NCBI GenBank assembly: GCA_018240935.1
Contig: JAFEEV010000079.1
Location: 1 to 19,434 of the forward strand
DNA: 19,434 nt
Direction: 5' to 3'
Source: Pseudomonadota bacterium
GTDB lineage: Bacteria; Pseudomonadota; Gammaproteobacteria; Burkholderiales; Nitrosomonadaceae
A program made the position numbers and the translations under genes. The notes beneath the pieces were generated by a model. The model saw only the letters and a list, made by a program, of their open reading frames with translations, did no database searches and was not told the origin of the DNA. Shown piece by piece: positions 6,268-15,417 of this stretch (the first letter of the stretch is position 1; each line of letters begins with the position of its first letter).

Positions 6268-7809
6268 ATGCAGTTAAACCCATCCGAAATCAGTGAACTG
6301 ATTAAAAAAAGGATTGAAGGACTTGTTGATACAGCAGAAGTACGCACGCAAGGTACGATCGTATCTGTAACAGATGGTATCGTCCGCATTCACGGTTTAT
6401 CCGATGTGATGCAAGGTGAAATGTTGGAGTTTCCTGGCAACACTTATGGCTTGGCGTTGAATTTGGAGCGTGATTCCGTGGGCGCCGTTATCATGGGATC
6501 GTATGAGCACATCTGTGAAGGGGATACCGTCAAATGTACCGGGCGTATTCTGGAAGTTCCGGTAGGTGAAGCTCTACTTGGTCGTGTAGTGAATGCACTG
6601 GGTCAACCTATTGACGGGAAAGGTCCGATTGCAGCAGTGAAATCCGAGCCGATAGAAAAAATTGCTCCGGGTGTAATCTGGAGGCAATCTGTAGATCAAC
6701 CAGTGCAAACCGGGTTGAAATCAGTGGATTCTATGGTGCCGGTGGGACGAGGTCAACGTGAATTGATTATCGGTGATCGTCAGACCGGCAAGACTGCTGT
6801 AGCGATTGATGCGATTCTCAATCAAAAAGGTCAAGACATGCTGTGTATATACGTGGCAGTCGGACAGAAAGCATCATCGATTGCAAATGTGGTGCGCAAG
6901 TTGGAAGAGCATGGCGCGATGGAGTATACCATTGTCGTAGCGGCAACCGCATCAGAGTCAGCAGCAATGCAATTTATTGCACCTTATTCTGGATGTACGA
7001 TGGGTGAATATTTTCGTGACAAAGGCCAGGATGCCTTAATCGTTTATGACGATTTAACAAAGCAAGCTTGGGCTTATCGTCAAATATCATTGCTGTTACG
7101 CCGACCTCCAGGTCGGGAAGCTTACCCTGGTGATGTATTTTATCTTCACTCGCGCCTGTTGGAGAGAGCGGCAAGGGTCAGTGCGGCCTACGTCGAGAAG
7201 GCCACAAATGGAGCGGTAAAAGGTAAAACAGGTTCATTGACGGCATTACCAATTATTGAAACGCAAGCCGGTGACGTGACAGCGTTCGTGCCAACTAATG
7301 TCATCTCAATTACAGACGGACAGATATTTCTAGAAACAGACTTGTTCAATGCCGGCATACGTCCAGCAATCAATGCAGGGGTGTCAGTTTCTCGAGTCGG
7401 TGGCGCCGCTCAAACTAAGGTTATTAAGAAATTGGGGGGTGGTATACGATTAGCTTTGGCGCAATATCGTGAATTAGCTGCATTTGCGCAGTTTGCATCC
7501 GATTTGGACGAGGCGACACGCAAACAGCTTGAGCGTGGAAAGATGGCAACTGAATTGATGAAGCAGCCGCAGTATGCAACGCTCAGCGTATCAGAAATGG
7601 CACTGACATTATTCGCCATCAATAATGGTTATTTTGATGATGTTGAGGTGAATAGAGCACTTGCATTTGAATCTGCTTTGAAAAACTATATTCGTGGTCA
7701 GCATGCTGCCATTCTTGACAAAATTGAGAAGAGTAAAGAGCTCAATGCTGAAACAGAGAAAGAGTTGACCGCTGCAATTCTAGAATTTAAGCAAAACGGA
7801 ACCTATTAA
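6268..7809 (+). CDS. atpA: F0F1 ATP synthase subunit alpha
   Basis: The 513-residue protein has the standard alpha layout: beta-barrel N-terminal domain, nucleotide-binding domain with P-loop GDRQTGKT at residues 169-176, and a C-terminal helical domain. The VSVSRVGGAAQ segment contains the arginine finger that reaches into the catalytic site of beta. It binds nucleotide without hydrolysing it and alternates with beta in the F1 hexamer. GGAG at 6255-6258 serves as ribosome binding site 12 bp after atpH. Length equals E. coli AtpA (513). Confidence 0.98.
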   Translation: MQLNPSEISELIKKRIEGLVDTAEVRTQGTIVSVTDGIVRIHGLSDVMQGEMLEFPGNTYGLALNLERDSVGAVIMGSYEHICEGDTVKCTGRILEVPVGEALLGRVVNALGQPIDGKGPIAAVKSEPIEKIAPGVIWRQSVDQPVQTGLKSVDSMVPVGRGQRELIIGDRQTGKTAVAIDAILNQKGQDMLCIYVAVGQKASSIANVVRKLEEHGAMEYTIVVAATASESAAMQFIAPYSGCTMGEYFRDKGQDALIVYDDLTKQAWAYRQISLLLRRPPGREAYPGDVFYLHSRLLERAARVSAAYVEKATNGAVKGKTGSLTALPIIETQAGDVTAFVPTNVISITDGQIFLETDLFNAGIRPAINAGVSVSRVGGAAQTKVIKKLGGGIRLALAQYRELAAFAQFASDLDEATRKQLERGKMATELMKQPQYATLSVSEMALTLFAINNGYFDDVEVNRALAFESALKNYIRGQHAAILDKIEKSKELNAETEKELTAAILEFKQNGTY

Positions 7810-7813
7810 GCAA

Positions 7814-8698
7814 ATGGCCGGCAGTAGAGAGATCCGCAATAAAATAAAGAGCGTAAAAAATACGCAAAAGATAACGCGCGCCATGGAAATGGTCGCTGCA
7901 TCAAAGATGCGTAAAGCTCAGGAGCGTATGAAAAAAGCTCGTCCTTATGGCGAGAAGATACGCAATGTTGCTGCACATATGAGTCGAGCAAATACGGAAT
8001 ACCGTCATCCTTTTTTGATTGCACGTGATACTGTTAAAAGAATCGGTGTAATTATTGTGACTTCTGATAAAGGTCTTTGCGGAGGATTGAATACCAATGT
8101 TCTTCGGAAAGTCGTGAATCAGATGAAGACATGGCAAGCTGAGGGAGAACAGGTCGAAGTCTGCTGTATCGGCAACAAAGGTTTAGGGTTTATGAGCAGA
8201 GTCGGCGCGAGCGTTACTTCACAAGTGATAGGCCTGGGTGATACTCCTGACATAACGAAGCTCATCGGTGCAGTAAAAGTGGTTTTGGATGGCTATACGC
8301 AAGATCAGTTTGATCGCGTATATATTTTCTATAATCGTTTCATAAATACCATGAAACAAGAACCTGTCATGGAGCAGTTGTTGCCGCTGACAGATGAGCG
8401 TATGCAAGGCAGTGAGCAAGATAGCGATAAATCTAAGGCAATCTGGGATTATATTTACGAACCGGAAGCAAAGTCTGTCATAGACGATATTATGGTGCGT
8501 TACGTAGAAGCACTAATTTATCAAGCAGTAGCCGAAAACATGGCATCAGAGCAATCTGCCAGAATGGTAGCAATGAAAGCGGCATCGGATAATGCGGGCA
8601 ATGTCATCAATGAATTGACATTAATTTATAACAAATCTCGACAAGCAGCGATTACTAAAGAGCTATCTGAAATTGTCGGCGGTGCTGCTGCTGTTTAA
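7814..8698 (+). CDS. atpG: F0F1 ATP synthase subunit gamma
   Basis: The 294-residue central rotor shaft has the conserved N-terminal helix (SREIRNKIKSVKNTQKITRA, residues 4-23) and C-terminal helix (LTLIYNKSRQAAITKELSEIVGGA) that together form the coiled coil inside the alpha/beta hexamer. A Rossmann-like middle domain with VIIVTSDKGLCGGLN lies between them. Rotation of this subunit drives the binding changes in beta. The start lies 4 bp after the atpA stop, and translation is probably coupled. Confidence 0.97.
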   Translation: MAGSREIRNKIKSVKNTQKITRAMEMVAASKMRKAQERMKKARPYGEKIRNVAAHMSRANTEYRHPFLIARDTVKRIGVIIVTSDKGLCGGLNTNVLRKVVNQMKTWQAEGEQVEVCCIGNKGLGFMSRVGASVTSQVIGLGDTPDITKLIGAVKVVLDGYTQDQFDRVYIFYNRFINTMKQEPVMEQLLPLTDERMQGSEQDSDKSKAIWDYIYEPEAKSVIDDIMVRYVEALIYQAVAENMASEQSARMVAMKAASDNAGNVINELTLIYNKSRQAAITKELSEIVGGAAAV

Positions 8699-8731
8699 AA
8701 CATTTTTGAATATAGAGTCTAGGGAACAACG

Positions 8732-10111
8732 ATGAGTCAAGGAAAAATTGTTCAGTGTATTGGTGCAGTAATTGATGTGGAGTTTCCACGTGAATCTCTG
8801 CCAAAAGTATATGATGCATTAATTATGGAAGGCTCCGAGCTTACGCTGGAGGTGCAACAACAGCTTGGTGATGGCGTTGTGCGTACTATTGCACTGGGCT
8901 CTTCTGACGGATTGCGCCGAGGAATGATCGTAAAGAATACTGGAAAACAGATTACCGTTCCTGTAGGAACCAAAACATTGGGAAGAATTATGGATGTTTT
9001 GGGCCGTCCCATAGACGAGATGGGTGATATCGGTGCGGATCAGCAAATGTCAATCCACCGTGAAGCTCCTGCATTTGATGAGTTGTCGGCTTCAACGGAA
9101 TTATTGGAAACTGGTATTAAAGTGATTGATCTGATTTGTCCTTTTGCCAAAGGTGGAAAGGTTGGATTGTTCGGTGGTGCGGGTGTAGGTAAAACCGTTA
9201 ATATGATGGAATTGATTCGCAACATCGCAATTGAGCACAGCGGGTATTCCGTGTTTGCTGGTGTTGGCGAGCGTACTCGCGAAGGAAACGACTTTTATCA
9301 CGAGATGAAAGAATCAAAAGTACTTGATAAAGTGGCGCTAGTATACGGTCAAATGAATGAGCCGCCTGGTAATCGTCTTCGAGTGGCGCTGACTGGACTT
9401 ACGATGGCTGAATCATTCCGCGATGAAGGGCGTGATGTCTTGTTCTTCGTTGATAACATTTATCGTTATACATTGGCTGGAACCGAAGTGTCAGCGTTAC
9501 TTGGCCGTATGCCATCCGCAGTGGGTTATCAACCAACTCTGGCTGAGGAAATGGGGCGATTACAAGAGCGCATTACTTCAACCAAAACAGGTTCCATTAC
9601 TTCAATTCAAGCGGTCTATGTGCCAGCGGATGACTTGACTGATCCATCACCTGCGACAACATTTGGACACTTGGATGCAACTGTGGTGTTGTCTCGGGAT
9701 ATCGCTTCGCTGGGAATTTATCCAGCAGTGGATCCGCTTGACTCAACATCGCGCCAACTGGATCCGCAAGTTGTTGGAGAGGAACATTACAGTACAGCTC
9801 GAGCAGTTCAGCAAACGTTGCAACGGTATAAAGAGTTGAGAGATATTATCGCAATTTTGGGCATGGACGAACTGTCACCGGAAGATAAGCTAGCAGTTAG
9901 CCGGGCACGCAAGATTCAGCGATTCTTGTCGCAACCGTTTAACGTTGCTGAAGTATTTACGGGTTCACCAGGAAAATACGTTTCTCTAAAAGACACTATT
10001 AAAGGCTTTAAAGGAATTGTTGAAGGTGAGTACGATGAATTGCCCGAACAGGCATTCTATATGGTTGGCAGCATCGAAGAAGCCGTAGAGAAAGCCAAAA
10101 CACTTCAATAA
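8732..10111 (+). CDS. atpD: F0F1 ATP synthase subunit beta (catalytic)
   Basis: The 459-residue catalytic subunit has the P-loop GGAGVGKT at residues 148-155 (Lys154), the catalytic glutamate in GVGERTREGND, a Walker B strand VLFFVDNIYRYTLAG, and the DELSPEDK loop (the DELSEED region) in the C-terminal domain. It makes ATP from ADP and phosphate as gamma turns. Length and sequence are very close to E. coli AtpD (460). The 33-bp gap after atpG contains AGGGAAC as ribosome binding site. No unusual substitutions are apparent in the catalytic motifs. Confidence 0.98.
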   Translation: MSQGKIVQCIGAVIDVEFPRESLPKVYDALIMEGSELTLEVQQQLGDGVVRTIALGSSDGLRRGMIVKNTGKQITVPVGTKTLGRIMDVLGRPIDEMGDIGADQQMSIHREAPAFDELSASTELLETGIKVIDLICPFAKGGKVGLFGGAGVGKTVNMMELIRNIAIEHSGYSVFAGVGERTREGNDFYHEMKESKVLDKVALVYGQMNEPPGNRLRVALTGLTMAESFRDEGRDVLFFVDNIYRYTLAGTEVSALLGRMPSAVGYQPTLAEEMGRLQERITSTKTGSITSIQAVYVPADDLTDPSPATTFGHLDATVVLSRDIASLGIYPAVDPLDSTSRQLDPQVVGEEHYSTARAVQQTLQRYKELRDIIAILGMDELSPEDKLAVSRARKIQRFLSQPFNVAEVFTGSPGKYVSLKDTIKGFKGIVEGEYDELPEQAFYMVGSIEEAVEKAKTLQ

Positions 10112-10128
10112 ACGAAGAGAAAATAGTG

Positions 10129-10551
10129 ATGGGTACCATATTTCATCTTGATATCGTTAGTGCAGAAGAATCTATTTATTCCGGCCCCGTTGAATTTCTG
10201 GTGGCACCAGCACAAATGGGGGAAGTAGGTATTTATCCACGTCATACACCGATGTTGACAAGAATCAAATCGGGTATGGTGCGAATCAAAGCACAATTGA
10301 AAGAAGAAGAGTTAGTCTATGTATCCGGCGGCATGCTGGAAGTTCAGCCTGATGTTGTAACGATATTAGCTGATACTGCGGTGCGCAGTCATGATCTTGA
10401 TGAGGCCAAAGCCCTCGAAGCGAAGCGAGCTGCTGAAGAAGCGATGAAGAATCGTGAATCTGAATTGGATTATGCTAAAGCGCAAGCTGAACTGATAGAA
10501 GCCATGGCGCAATTAGCTGCGATAGATAAGCTAAGAAAGCGCGGGCATTGA
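10129..10551 (+). CDS. atpC: F0F1 ATP synthase subunit epsilon
   Basis: The 140-residue protein has an N-terminal beta-sandwich (about residues 1-84, with IFHLDIVSAEESIYSG and GIYPRHTPMLT) and a C-terminal two-helix arm containing LDEAKALEAKRAAEEA. It binds gamma and the c-ring and can inhibit ATP hydrolysis through the arm. A GTG at 10126 directly precedes the chosen ATG; either could be used and the difference is one residue. The product is the last subunit of the operon and is followed at once by a strong terminator. Confidence 0.94.
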   Translation: MGTIFHLDIVSAEESIYSGPVEFLVAPAQMGEVGIYPRHTPMLTRIKSGMVRIKAQLKEEELVYVSGGMLEVQPDVVTILADTAVRSHDLDEAKALEAKRAAEEAMKNRESELDYAKAQAELIEAMAQLAAIDKLRKRGH

Positions 10552-10575
10552 TTGGTGGTCATAAGTTCTAATGAC

Positions 10576-10604
10576 AAAAAAGGCGACTGATGTCGCCTTT
10601 TTTG
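10576..10604 (+). terminator. Strong intrinsic terminator of the atp operon
   Basis: AAAAAAGGCGAC at 10576-10587 pairs perfectly with GTCGCCTTTTTT at 10592-10603 around a TGAT tetraloop. The GC core plus a run of six T is a textbook Rho-independent terminator, 24 bp after atpC. Because the A run mirrors the T run it may also terminate leftward transcription. Confidence 0.92.
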
Positions 10605-10710
10605 TATCTATTCCTCAAGTATCTGTCTAGTTACAATAAAGAAACTAATGCTCAAGCATAGTGTGTTTAATTAAAATCCCTATTAAACCTCATTTGAAAA
10701 GTAGATTATC

Positions 10711-12084
10711 GTGTTGAAGCTTAACGTAGTAATACTCGCGGCTGGAGCTGGAAAACGCATGCAATCAGCCCTTCCCAAGGTACTACACACTTTGGCGGGA
10801 GTGCCATTACTTGAACATGTAATTCATGTAGCACGGATGTTGTCGCCCGATAGAATCTGCGTCGTTGTGGGACATGGCAGTGATAAAGTAAAACAATTGA
10901 TTGCAGGCAATGACTTAATCTGGGTATCGCAAGAACAACAACTGGGTACCGGGCATGCGCTGATGCAGGCTTTGCCGCAGTTAAGTGCCGATGGATTTAC
11001 ATTGGTTTTGTACGGTGATGTACCGCTGGTTCGGGTGCAAACCTTGCAGCAGTTAATCGGCGTATCGGGAGAAAAGGACTGTGCGCTATTGACTGCGATT
11101 ATCGACAATCCGTTTGGCTACGGCAGAATCTTGCGTGATTTGGAAACCAATGAAATTGTGGCAATCGTCGAGCAAAAGGATGCCACCGCTGAGCAGCAGA
11201 AAATTGAAGAGATAAATACTGGAATAATGCTCATCCCTAATCAGTATTTGCATCGATGGCTGCCAAAACTTGAAAACCAAAATTCGCAACATGAATATTA
11301 TTTAACCGACATCATCGCGATGGCTGTTAAGGATGGGTTGCAGGTAGCATCAACGCAAGCGAAGAATTTCTGGGAAGTCATGGGTGTTAATAATAAGCAT
11401 CAATTAGCTGAACTTGAACGGATATATCAAAAGAACTGCGCTGACAAACTATTGGAGAATGGAGTCAGCCTGCGTGATCCGAATCGTATAGATATACGCG
11501 GTGAGCTTGCGTGCGGTTCCGATGTTGAAATCGACATCAATTGCATTTTTGAGGGGATCGTTAAATTAGGGAATTCCGTACGGGTAGGTGCGCATTGCAT
11601 GCTAAAAAATGTCACTGTGGCGCCTGGAAGTATTATTCATCCCTTTAGTCTGATTGAAGATAGCGAAATCGGAGAAGATTGCAAAATCGGCCCTTATGCG
11701 CGCATCCGGCCAGGTACTCGACTGGCTAAGAAAGTGCATATCGGTAATTTTGTCGAGGTGAAGAATAGTCAGATTGCTGCCGCCAGCAAAGCGAATCATC
11801 TCAGTTATATCGGTGATTCGACAGTAGGGGAAAATGTCAATATCGGTGCGGGAACCATTACATGTAATTACGATGGCGCCAATAAGTATCGAACCATTAT
11901 TGAAGATGATGTATTTATCGGATCCGACACGCAGTTGATCGCGCCCGTCAAGATTGCAAAAGGATCGACTATCGGTGCCGGATCCACGATCACGAAAGAA
12001 ACTCCGGAGAATCAGCTGACGCTATCCAGGTCGAAACAAATCACCATCGCGGGATGGAAACGCCCGCAAAAATCAAAAGCATAG
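10711..12084 (+). CDS. glmU: Bifunctional GlmU: N-acetylglucosamine-1-P uridyltransferase / glucosamine-1-P acetyltransferase
   Basis: The 457-residue enzyme makes UDP-GlcNAc, the precursor of peptidoglycan and lipopolysaccharide, in the cytoplasm. The N-terminal nucleotidyltransferase domain shows LAAGAGKRM (9-17), LPKVLH (21-26) and YGDVPL (101-106). The C-terminal left-handed beta-helix carries hexapeptide repeats from about residue 265, with catalytic His363 in KANHLSYIGD, at the same number as in E. coli. The GTG at 10711 is the start because an in-frame TAG lies at 10702; a TTG next to it is an alternative. No strong ribosome binding site is seen, so translation may be modest. The short hairpin ATGCTCAAGCAT lies about 50 bp upstream. 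Confidence 0.96.
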   Translation: MLKLNVVILAAGAGKRMQSALPKVLHTLAGVPLLEHVIHVARMLSPDRICVVVGHGSDKVKQLIAGNDLIWVSQEQQLGTGHALMQALPQLSADGFTLVLYGDVPLVRVQTLQQLIGVSGEKDCALLTAIIDNPFGYGRILRDLETNEIVAIVEQKDATAEQQKIEEINTGIMLIPNQYLHRWLPKLENQNSQHEYYLTDIIAMAVKDGLQVASTQAKNFWEVMGVNNKHQLAELERIYQKNCADKLLENGVSLRDPNRIDIRGELACGSDVEIDINCIFEGIVKLGNSVRVGAHCMLKNVTVAPGSIIHPFSLIEDSEIGEDCKIGPYARIRPGTRLAKKVHIGNFVEVKNSQIAAASKANHLSYIGDSTVGENVNIGAGTITCNYDGANKYRTIIEDDVFIGSDTQLIAPVKIAKGSTIGAGSTITKETPENQLTLSRSKQITIAGWKRPQKSKA

Positions 12085-12137
12085 TATATATCTAATCAGT
12101 ATCGTTCTTTTTGCTCGCGTTGTAAGAGGAGTGCGCT

Positions 12138-13994
12138 ATGTGTGGAATAGTGGGTGCAGTAGCTAATGACAATGTTGTTCCGGTATTGTTGGATGGATTA
12201 TTACATTTGGAATATCGCGGCTATGACTCAGCCGGGTTGGTGGTAACGTGCAACGGTTTGCACAGATTGCGCACAACGGGTCGTGTGACTGAATTGCAGA
12301 AACTTGTCAATGAGAAAAATGCCCATGGTTTTGCCGGTATTGCGCATACCCGTTGGGCAACGCATGGAGCGCCTTCTGAGCGTAACGCGCATCCGCATTT
12401 TTCCGGAATGCCGGAATCTTCTATGCGCATCGCCGTTGTACATAACGGCATCATTGAAAATCATGAAGTCATGCGTAAGCGCCTGCAAGCTGAAGGCTAT
12501 GAGTTTGTTTCCGATACCGATACCGAAGTGATTGCCCATCTCATCGCATTCAATCTCAAACATACCGATGATTTGCTGAACGCTGTCTGCGCTTCTATTG
12601 CCGAACTGCAGGGGGCTTATGCGATCGCGGTAATGGAAGAAGCACATCCGGAAAGAATTGTAGTTGCGCGCAACGGAGCGCCGCTGCTGTTGGGGTTGGG
12701 GGAAGGAGGCAATTATGCGGCTTCCGATGCTTCGGCTTTGTTAAAAGCGACCCGGAATATGATTTATCTGGAGGAGGGGGATGTTGCCGAACTGACGCGC
12801 GACGGGTACCGCATTGTCAATTGTCTGAACAGCGGCTCAATCAAAGAAGTGAAACGGGCTGTGCACGAAAGCAATCTTTCCAGTGACGCGATTGAACTGG
12901 GACCGTATGCGCATTACATGCAGAAAGAAATTTTCGAGCAACCCAGCGCTGTGGCCAATACGTTAGAAATGGTTTTTAACGCGCAATCCATTTCCCCCAA
13001 TTTATTTGGTAGCGAAGCCGGGAAAATATTCTCGCAAACCAAGAGCATTCTTATCCTGGCTTGCGGGACCAGTTATCATGCCGGACTGGTTGCGCGATAC
13101 TGGCTGGAAACCGTTGCCGGTCTTCCGTGCAACGTTGAAATAGCCAGTGAATACCGCTATCGCGATCCGATCGCGGAACCCGGTACGCTAGTGGTCGGAA
13201 TCTCACAATCTGGTGAGACCGCAGATACCTTGGCTGCACTTAACTACGCTAAGAAACTCGGTCATCAATACAGCCTCGCAATTTGCAATGTACCGGAAAG
13301 CGCGTTGATACGCCAAACCGGCTTGCGCTTTCTCACGCGCGCCGGGCCCGAAATCGGTGTTGCGTCGACCAAGGCATTTACGACACAATTGGCTTCGTTG
13401 CTGCTGCTGACGATCACGCTGGCCAAAATGCGCCAAAAATTATCAGCGCAAGACGAACAACAGATGATTATGACGTTGCGTCACTTGCCAATGGCTTTGC
13501 AGCACGCACTGCAAGTGGAATCGCAAGTGCAGACCTGGGCGAAAAGTTTTGCACAAAAGCGCCATGCCCTATTTCTTGGCCGCGGCGTTCACTATCCCAT
13601 CGCGATGGAAGGCGCGTTAAAATTGAAAGAAATTTCGTATATCCATGCCGAAGCCTATGCGGCAGGAGAACTGAAACACGGCCCGCTGGCGCTGGTGGAT
13701 GATGAGATGCCCGTTGTGGCCATAGCGCCTAACGATCAGTTGTTAGGCAAGCTCAAATCGAACTTGCAGGAAGTACATGCGCGAGGTGGCGAGTTGTATG
13801 TCTTTGCAGATGCCGATTCACAGATCACGCAGAGTGAGAATGTGCATGTCATCCGTCTGTCGGAACATGCTGGATTGCTGAGTCCGATTTTGCATACCAT
13901 TCCGTTGCAGTTATTGGCTTATCACGTTGCTTTGGTGCGCGGTACGGATGTCGATAAGCCGAGAAATCTGGCAAAAGCGGTGACGGTTGAATAA
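12138..13994 (+). CDS. glmS: Glutamine-fructose-6-phosphate aminotransferase (isomerizing)
   Basis: The 618-residue enzyme converts fructose-6-phosphate and glutamine to glucosamine-6-phosphate, the entry step to amino sugars and upstream of GlmU. Cys2 after the initiator Met (MCGIVGAV) is the nucleophile of the class II glutaminase domain (about 1-220, with HTRWATHG and HNGIIENH). Two SIS sugar-isomerase domains follow (ACGTSYHAG and SQSGETADT; GRGVHYPIAMEGALKLKEISY), and the protein ends with the conserved KPRNLAKAVTVE. AGAGGAG upstream of the ATG is a good ribosome binding site. The 53-bp gap from glmU holds no riboswitch-like ribozyme, so the Gram-positive glmS mechanism does not apply. 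Confidence 0.98.
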   Translation: MCGIVGAVANDNVVPVLLDGLLHLEYRGYDSAGLVVTCNGLHRLRTTGRVTELQKLVNEKNAHGFAGIAHTRWATHGAPSERNAHPHFSGMPESSMRIAVVHNGIIENHEVMRKRLQAEGYEFVSDTDTEVIAHLIAFNLKHTDDLLNAVCASIAELQGAYAIAVMEEAHPERIVVARNGAPLLLGLGEGGNYAASDASALLKATRNMIYLEEGDVAELTRDGYRIVNCLNSGSIKEVKRAVHESNLSSDAIELGPYAHYMQKEIFEQPSAVANTLEMVFNAQSISPNLFGSEAGKIFSQTKSILILACGTSYHAGLVARYWLETVAGLPCNVEIASEYRYRDPIAEPGTLVVGISQSGETADTLAALNYAKKLGHQYSLAICNVPESALIRQTGLRFLTRAGPEIGVASTKAFTTQLASLLLLTITLAKMRQKLSAQDEQQMIMTLRHLPMALQHALQVESQVQTWAKSFAQKRHALFLGRGVHYPIAMEGALKLKEISYIHAEAYAAGELKHGPLALVDDEMPVVAIAPNDQLLGKLKSNLQEVHARGGELYVFADADSQITQSENVHVIRLSEHAGLLSPILHTIPLQLLAYHVALVRGTDVDKPRNLAKAVTVE

Positions 13995-14146
13995 AAATTA
14001 TCATTGCGCACACCAGGTCGAGTTCTATAGGGGCATATGGTAGCACTGAACTGTACTTTCTTCTTTCACTGCTAAAAAGGTTGGATGCTTTATCCACGGA
14101 ATGCAGGGTGGTAATATAAAAATAATTAAACAAAAGGTGCATAGCA

Positions 14147-14872
14147 ATGGCGGGTCATAGTAAATGGGCTAATATCAAGCACAAAAAAGCTGCGCAGGAT
14201 GCCAAGCGCGGTAAAGTGTTCACCAGACTTATCAAGGAAATAACAGTGGCTGCCCGGATGGGCGGCGGTGATGTAGACAGCAATCCGCGGTTACGCTTGG
14301 CAGTGGACAAAGCTTACGACCAGAATATGCCCAAGGATAATGTCGAGCGTGCGATTAAGCGAGGCAGCGGCGCTCTGGATGGTGTCGATTATGAAGAAAT
14401 CCGTTATGAAGGTTACGGGATAGCCGGTGCGGCGGTCATGGTGGATTGCATGACCGATAATCGCGTGCGTACGGTAGCCGATGTGCGCCATGCATTCACT
14501 AAATACGGCGGCAATCTCGGTACGGACGGGTCCGTCAGTTTCCTGTTTAAACATTGCGGGCAGTTGATTTTTGCACCGGGAACCGATGAAGATAAATTGA
14601 TCGAAGCCGCATTGGAAGCGGGTGCGGAAGATGTGATCAGCAATGAGGATGGCAGTATCGAAGTGATTACGGCGCCTTATGAATTCATTAATGTGAAGGG
14701 AACACTGGAAAAGGCTGGATTCAAAGCCGAATTGGCGGAGGTAACGATGAAGCCCGGTAATGAAGCGGTTTTAACCGGCGACGACGCGGTGAAAATGCAG
14801 AAACTACTGGATGCGCTGGAGAACCTTGATGATGTGCAAGATGTATACACCACAGCCGTCCTTGTTGAATAA
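14147..14872 (+). CDS. yebC: YebC/PmpR-family DNA-binding / translation-associated protein
   Basis: The 241-residue protein opens with the family hallmark MAGHSKWANIKHKKAAQDAK and continues GKVFTRLIKEITVAARMGGG, with RYEGYGIAGAAVMVDCMTDN in the middle; length is normal. YebC proteins have been described as transcriptional regulators and, more recently for some members, as factors that relieve ribosome stalling at proline runs. Which role applies here cannot be read from the sequence. AAAGGTG upstream of the ATG is the ribosome binding site. It precedes ruvCAB as in many proteobacteria. Confidence 0.96.
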   Translation: MAGHSKWANIKHKKAAQDAKRGKVFTRLIKEITVAARMGGGDVDSNPRLRLAVDKAYDQNMPKDNVERAIKRGSGALDGVDYEEIRYEGYGIAGAAVMVDCMTDNRVRTVADVRHAFTKYGGNLGTDGSVSFLFKHCGQLIFAPGTDEDKLIEAALEAGAEDVISNEDGSIEVITAPYEFINVKGTLEKAGFKAELAEVTMKPGNEAVLTGDDAVKMQKLLDALENLDDVQDVYTTAVLVE

Positions 14873-14898
14873 AAATTCCACGATCAGCGGGTGACAAA

Positions 14899-15417
14899 AT
14901 CCGTATTCTGGGGATAGATCCGGGTTTGCGCATTACAGGTTTCGGTGTCATTGATAAAAACGGACGCGATCTAACGTATATCAGCAGTGGCAGCGTTAAG
15001 ACGGTTGCAGGTGAATTGCCTGCCCGTTTGCGGTTGATTCTGAATAATCTGAGTGAAGTCATTGCGTTGTATCAGCCCGAGCATGTGGCCATCGAACAAG
15101 TTTTCGTCAGTATCAATCCCAAAACTACTTTGTTACTCGGTCAGGCGCGGGGTGCGGCGATTTGTGCTGCCGTCATGAATAATCTGCCGGTGGCTGAGTA
15201 TACCGCGCTGCAAATAAAGCAGGCTGTGGTCGGTAATGGTCACGCCAAGAAAAACCAAGTGCAAGAGATGGTGTTGCGCTTGCTCAGATTGACTGGAAAT
15301 CCTAGTGCCGATGCCGCGGATGCCCTGGCTTGCGCGATATGCCATGCGAATGGCGGGCTCGGTTTAGGGCGCATTGCGACGGCAGGTTACCGCATGAAGC
15401 GAGGGCGTTTGGTGTGA
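14899..15417 (+). CDS. ruvC: Holliday junction endonuclease RuvC, non-canonical or disrupted start
   Basis: RuvC cuts Holliday junctions after RuvAB branch migration. The frame gives RILGIDPGLRITGFGV and ends before a TGA at 15415. If the codon ATC at 14899 is residue 1, the four catalytic acids fall at Asp7, Glu66, Asp138 and Asp141, identical to E. coli numbering, and the length is 172 (E. coli 173). Between the upstream in-frame stop (14866) and the IDPG motif there is no ATG, GTG or TTG; a TTG at 14926 would delete Asp7. GGTGA at 14890-14894 is a good ribosome binding site 4 nt before ATC. The alternative is GTG at 14891 with one A missing from the following A run. The 3' end overlaps ruvA by 4 nt. 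Confidence 0.9.
   Translation: MRILGIDPGLRITGFGVIDKNGRDLTYISSGSVKTVAGELPARLRLILNNLSEVIALYQPEHVAIEQVFVSINPKTTLLLGQARGAAICAAVMNNLPVAEYTALQIKQAVVGNGHAKKNQVQEMVLRLLRLTGNPSADAADALACAICHANGGLGLGRIATAGYRMKRGRLV

Noticed and set aside
12085..12137. glmS ribozyme or riboswitch before glmS
   Set aside because: The gap is only 53 bp and too short for the ribozyme, which is found mainly in Gram-positive bacteria.
13995..14146. Promoter for yebC in the glmS-yebC gap
   Set aside because: TTGGAT and TAATAT can be found but are 25 nt apart, outside the usable spacing; nothing better was visible.
14926..15417. TTG at 14926 as the ruvC start
   Set aside because: It would remove the IDPG motif and the essential first catalytic Asp, so it is not a plausible start for a working RuvC.
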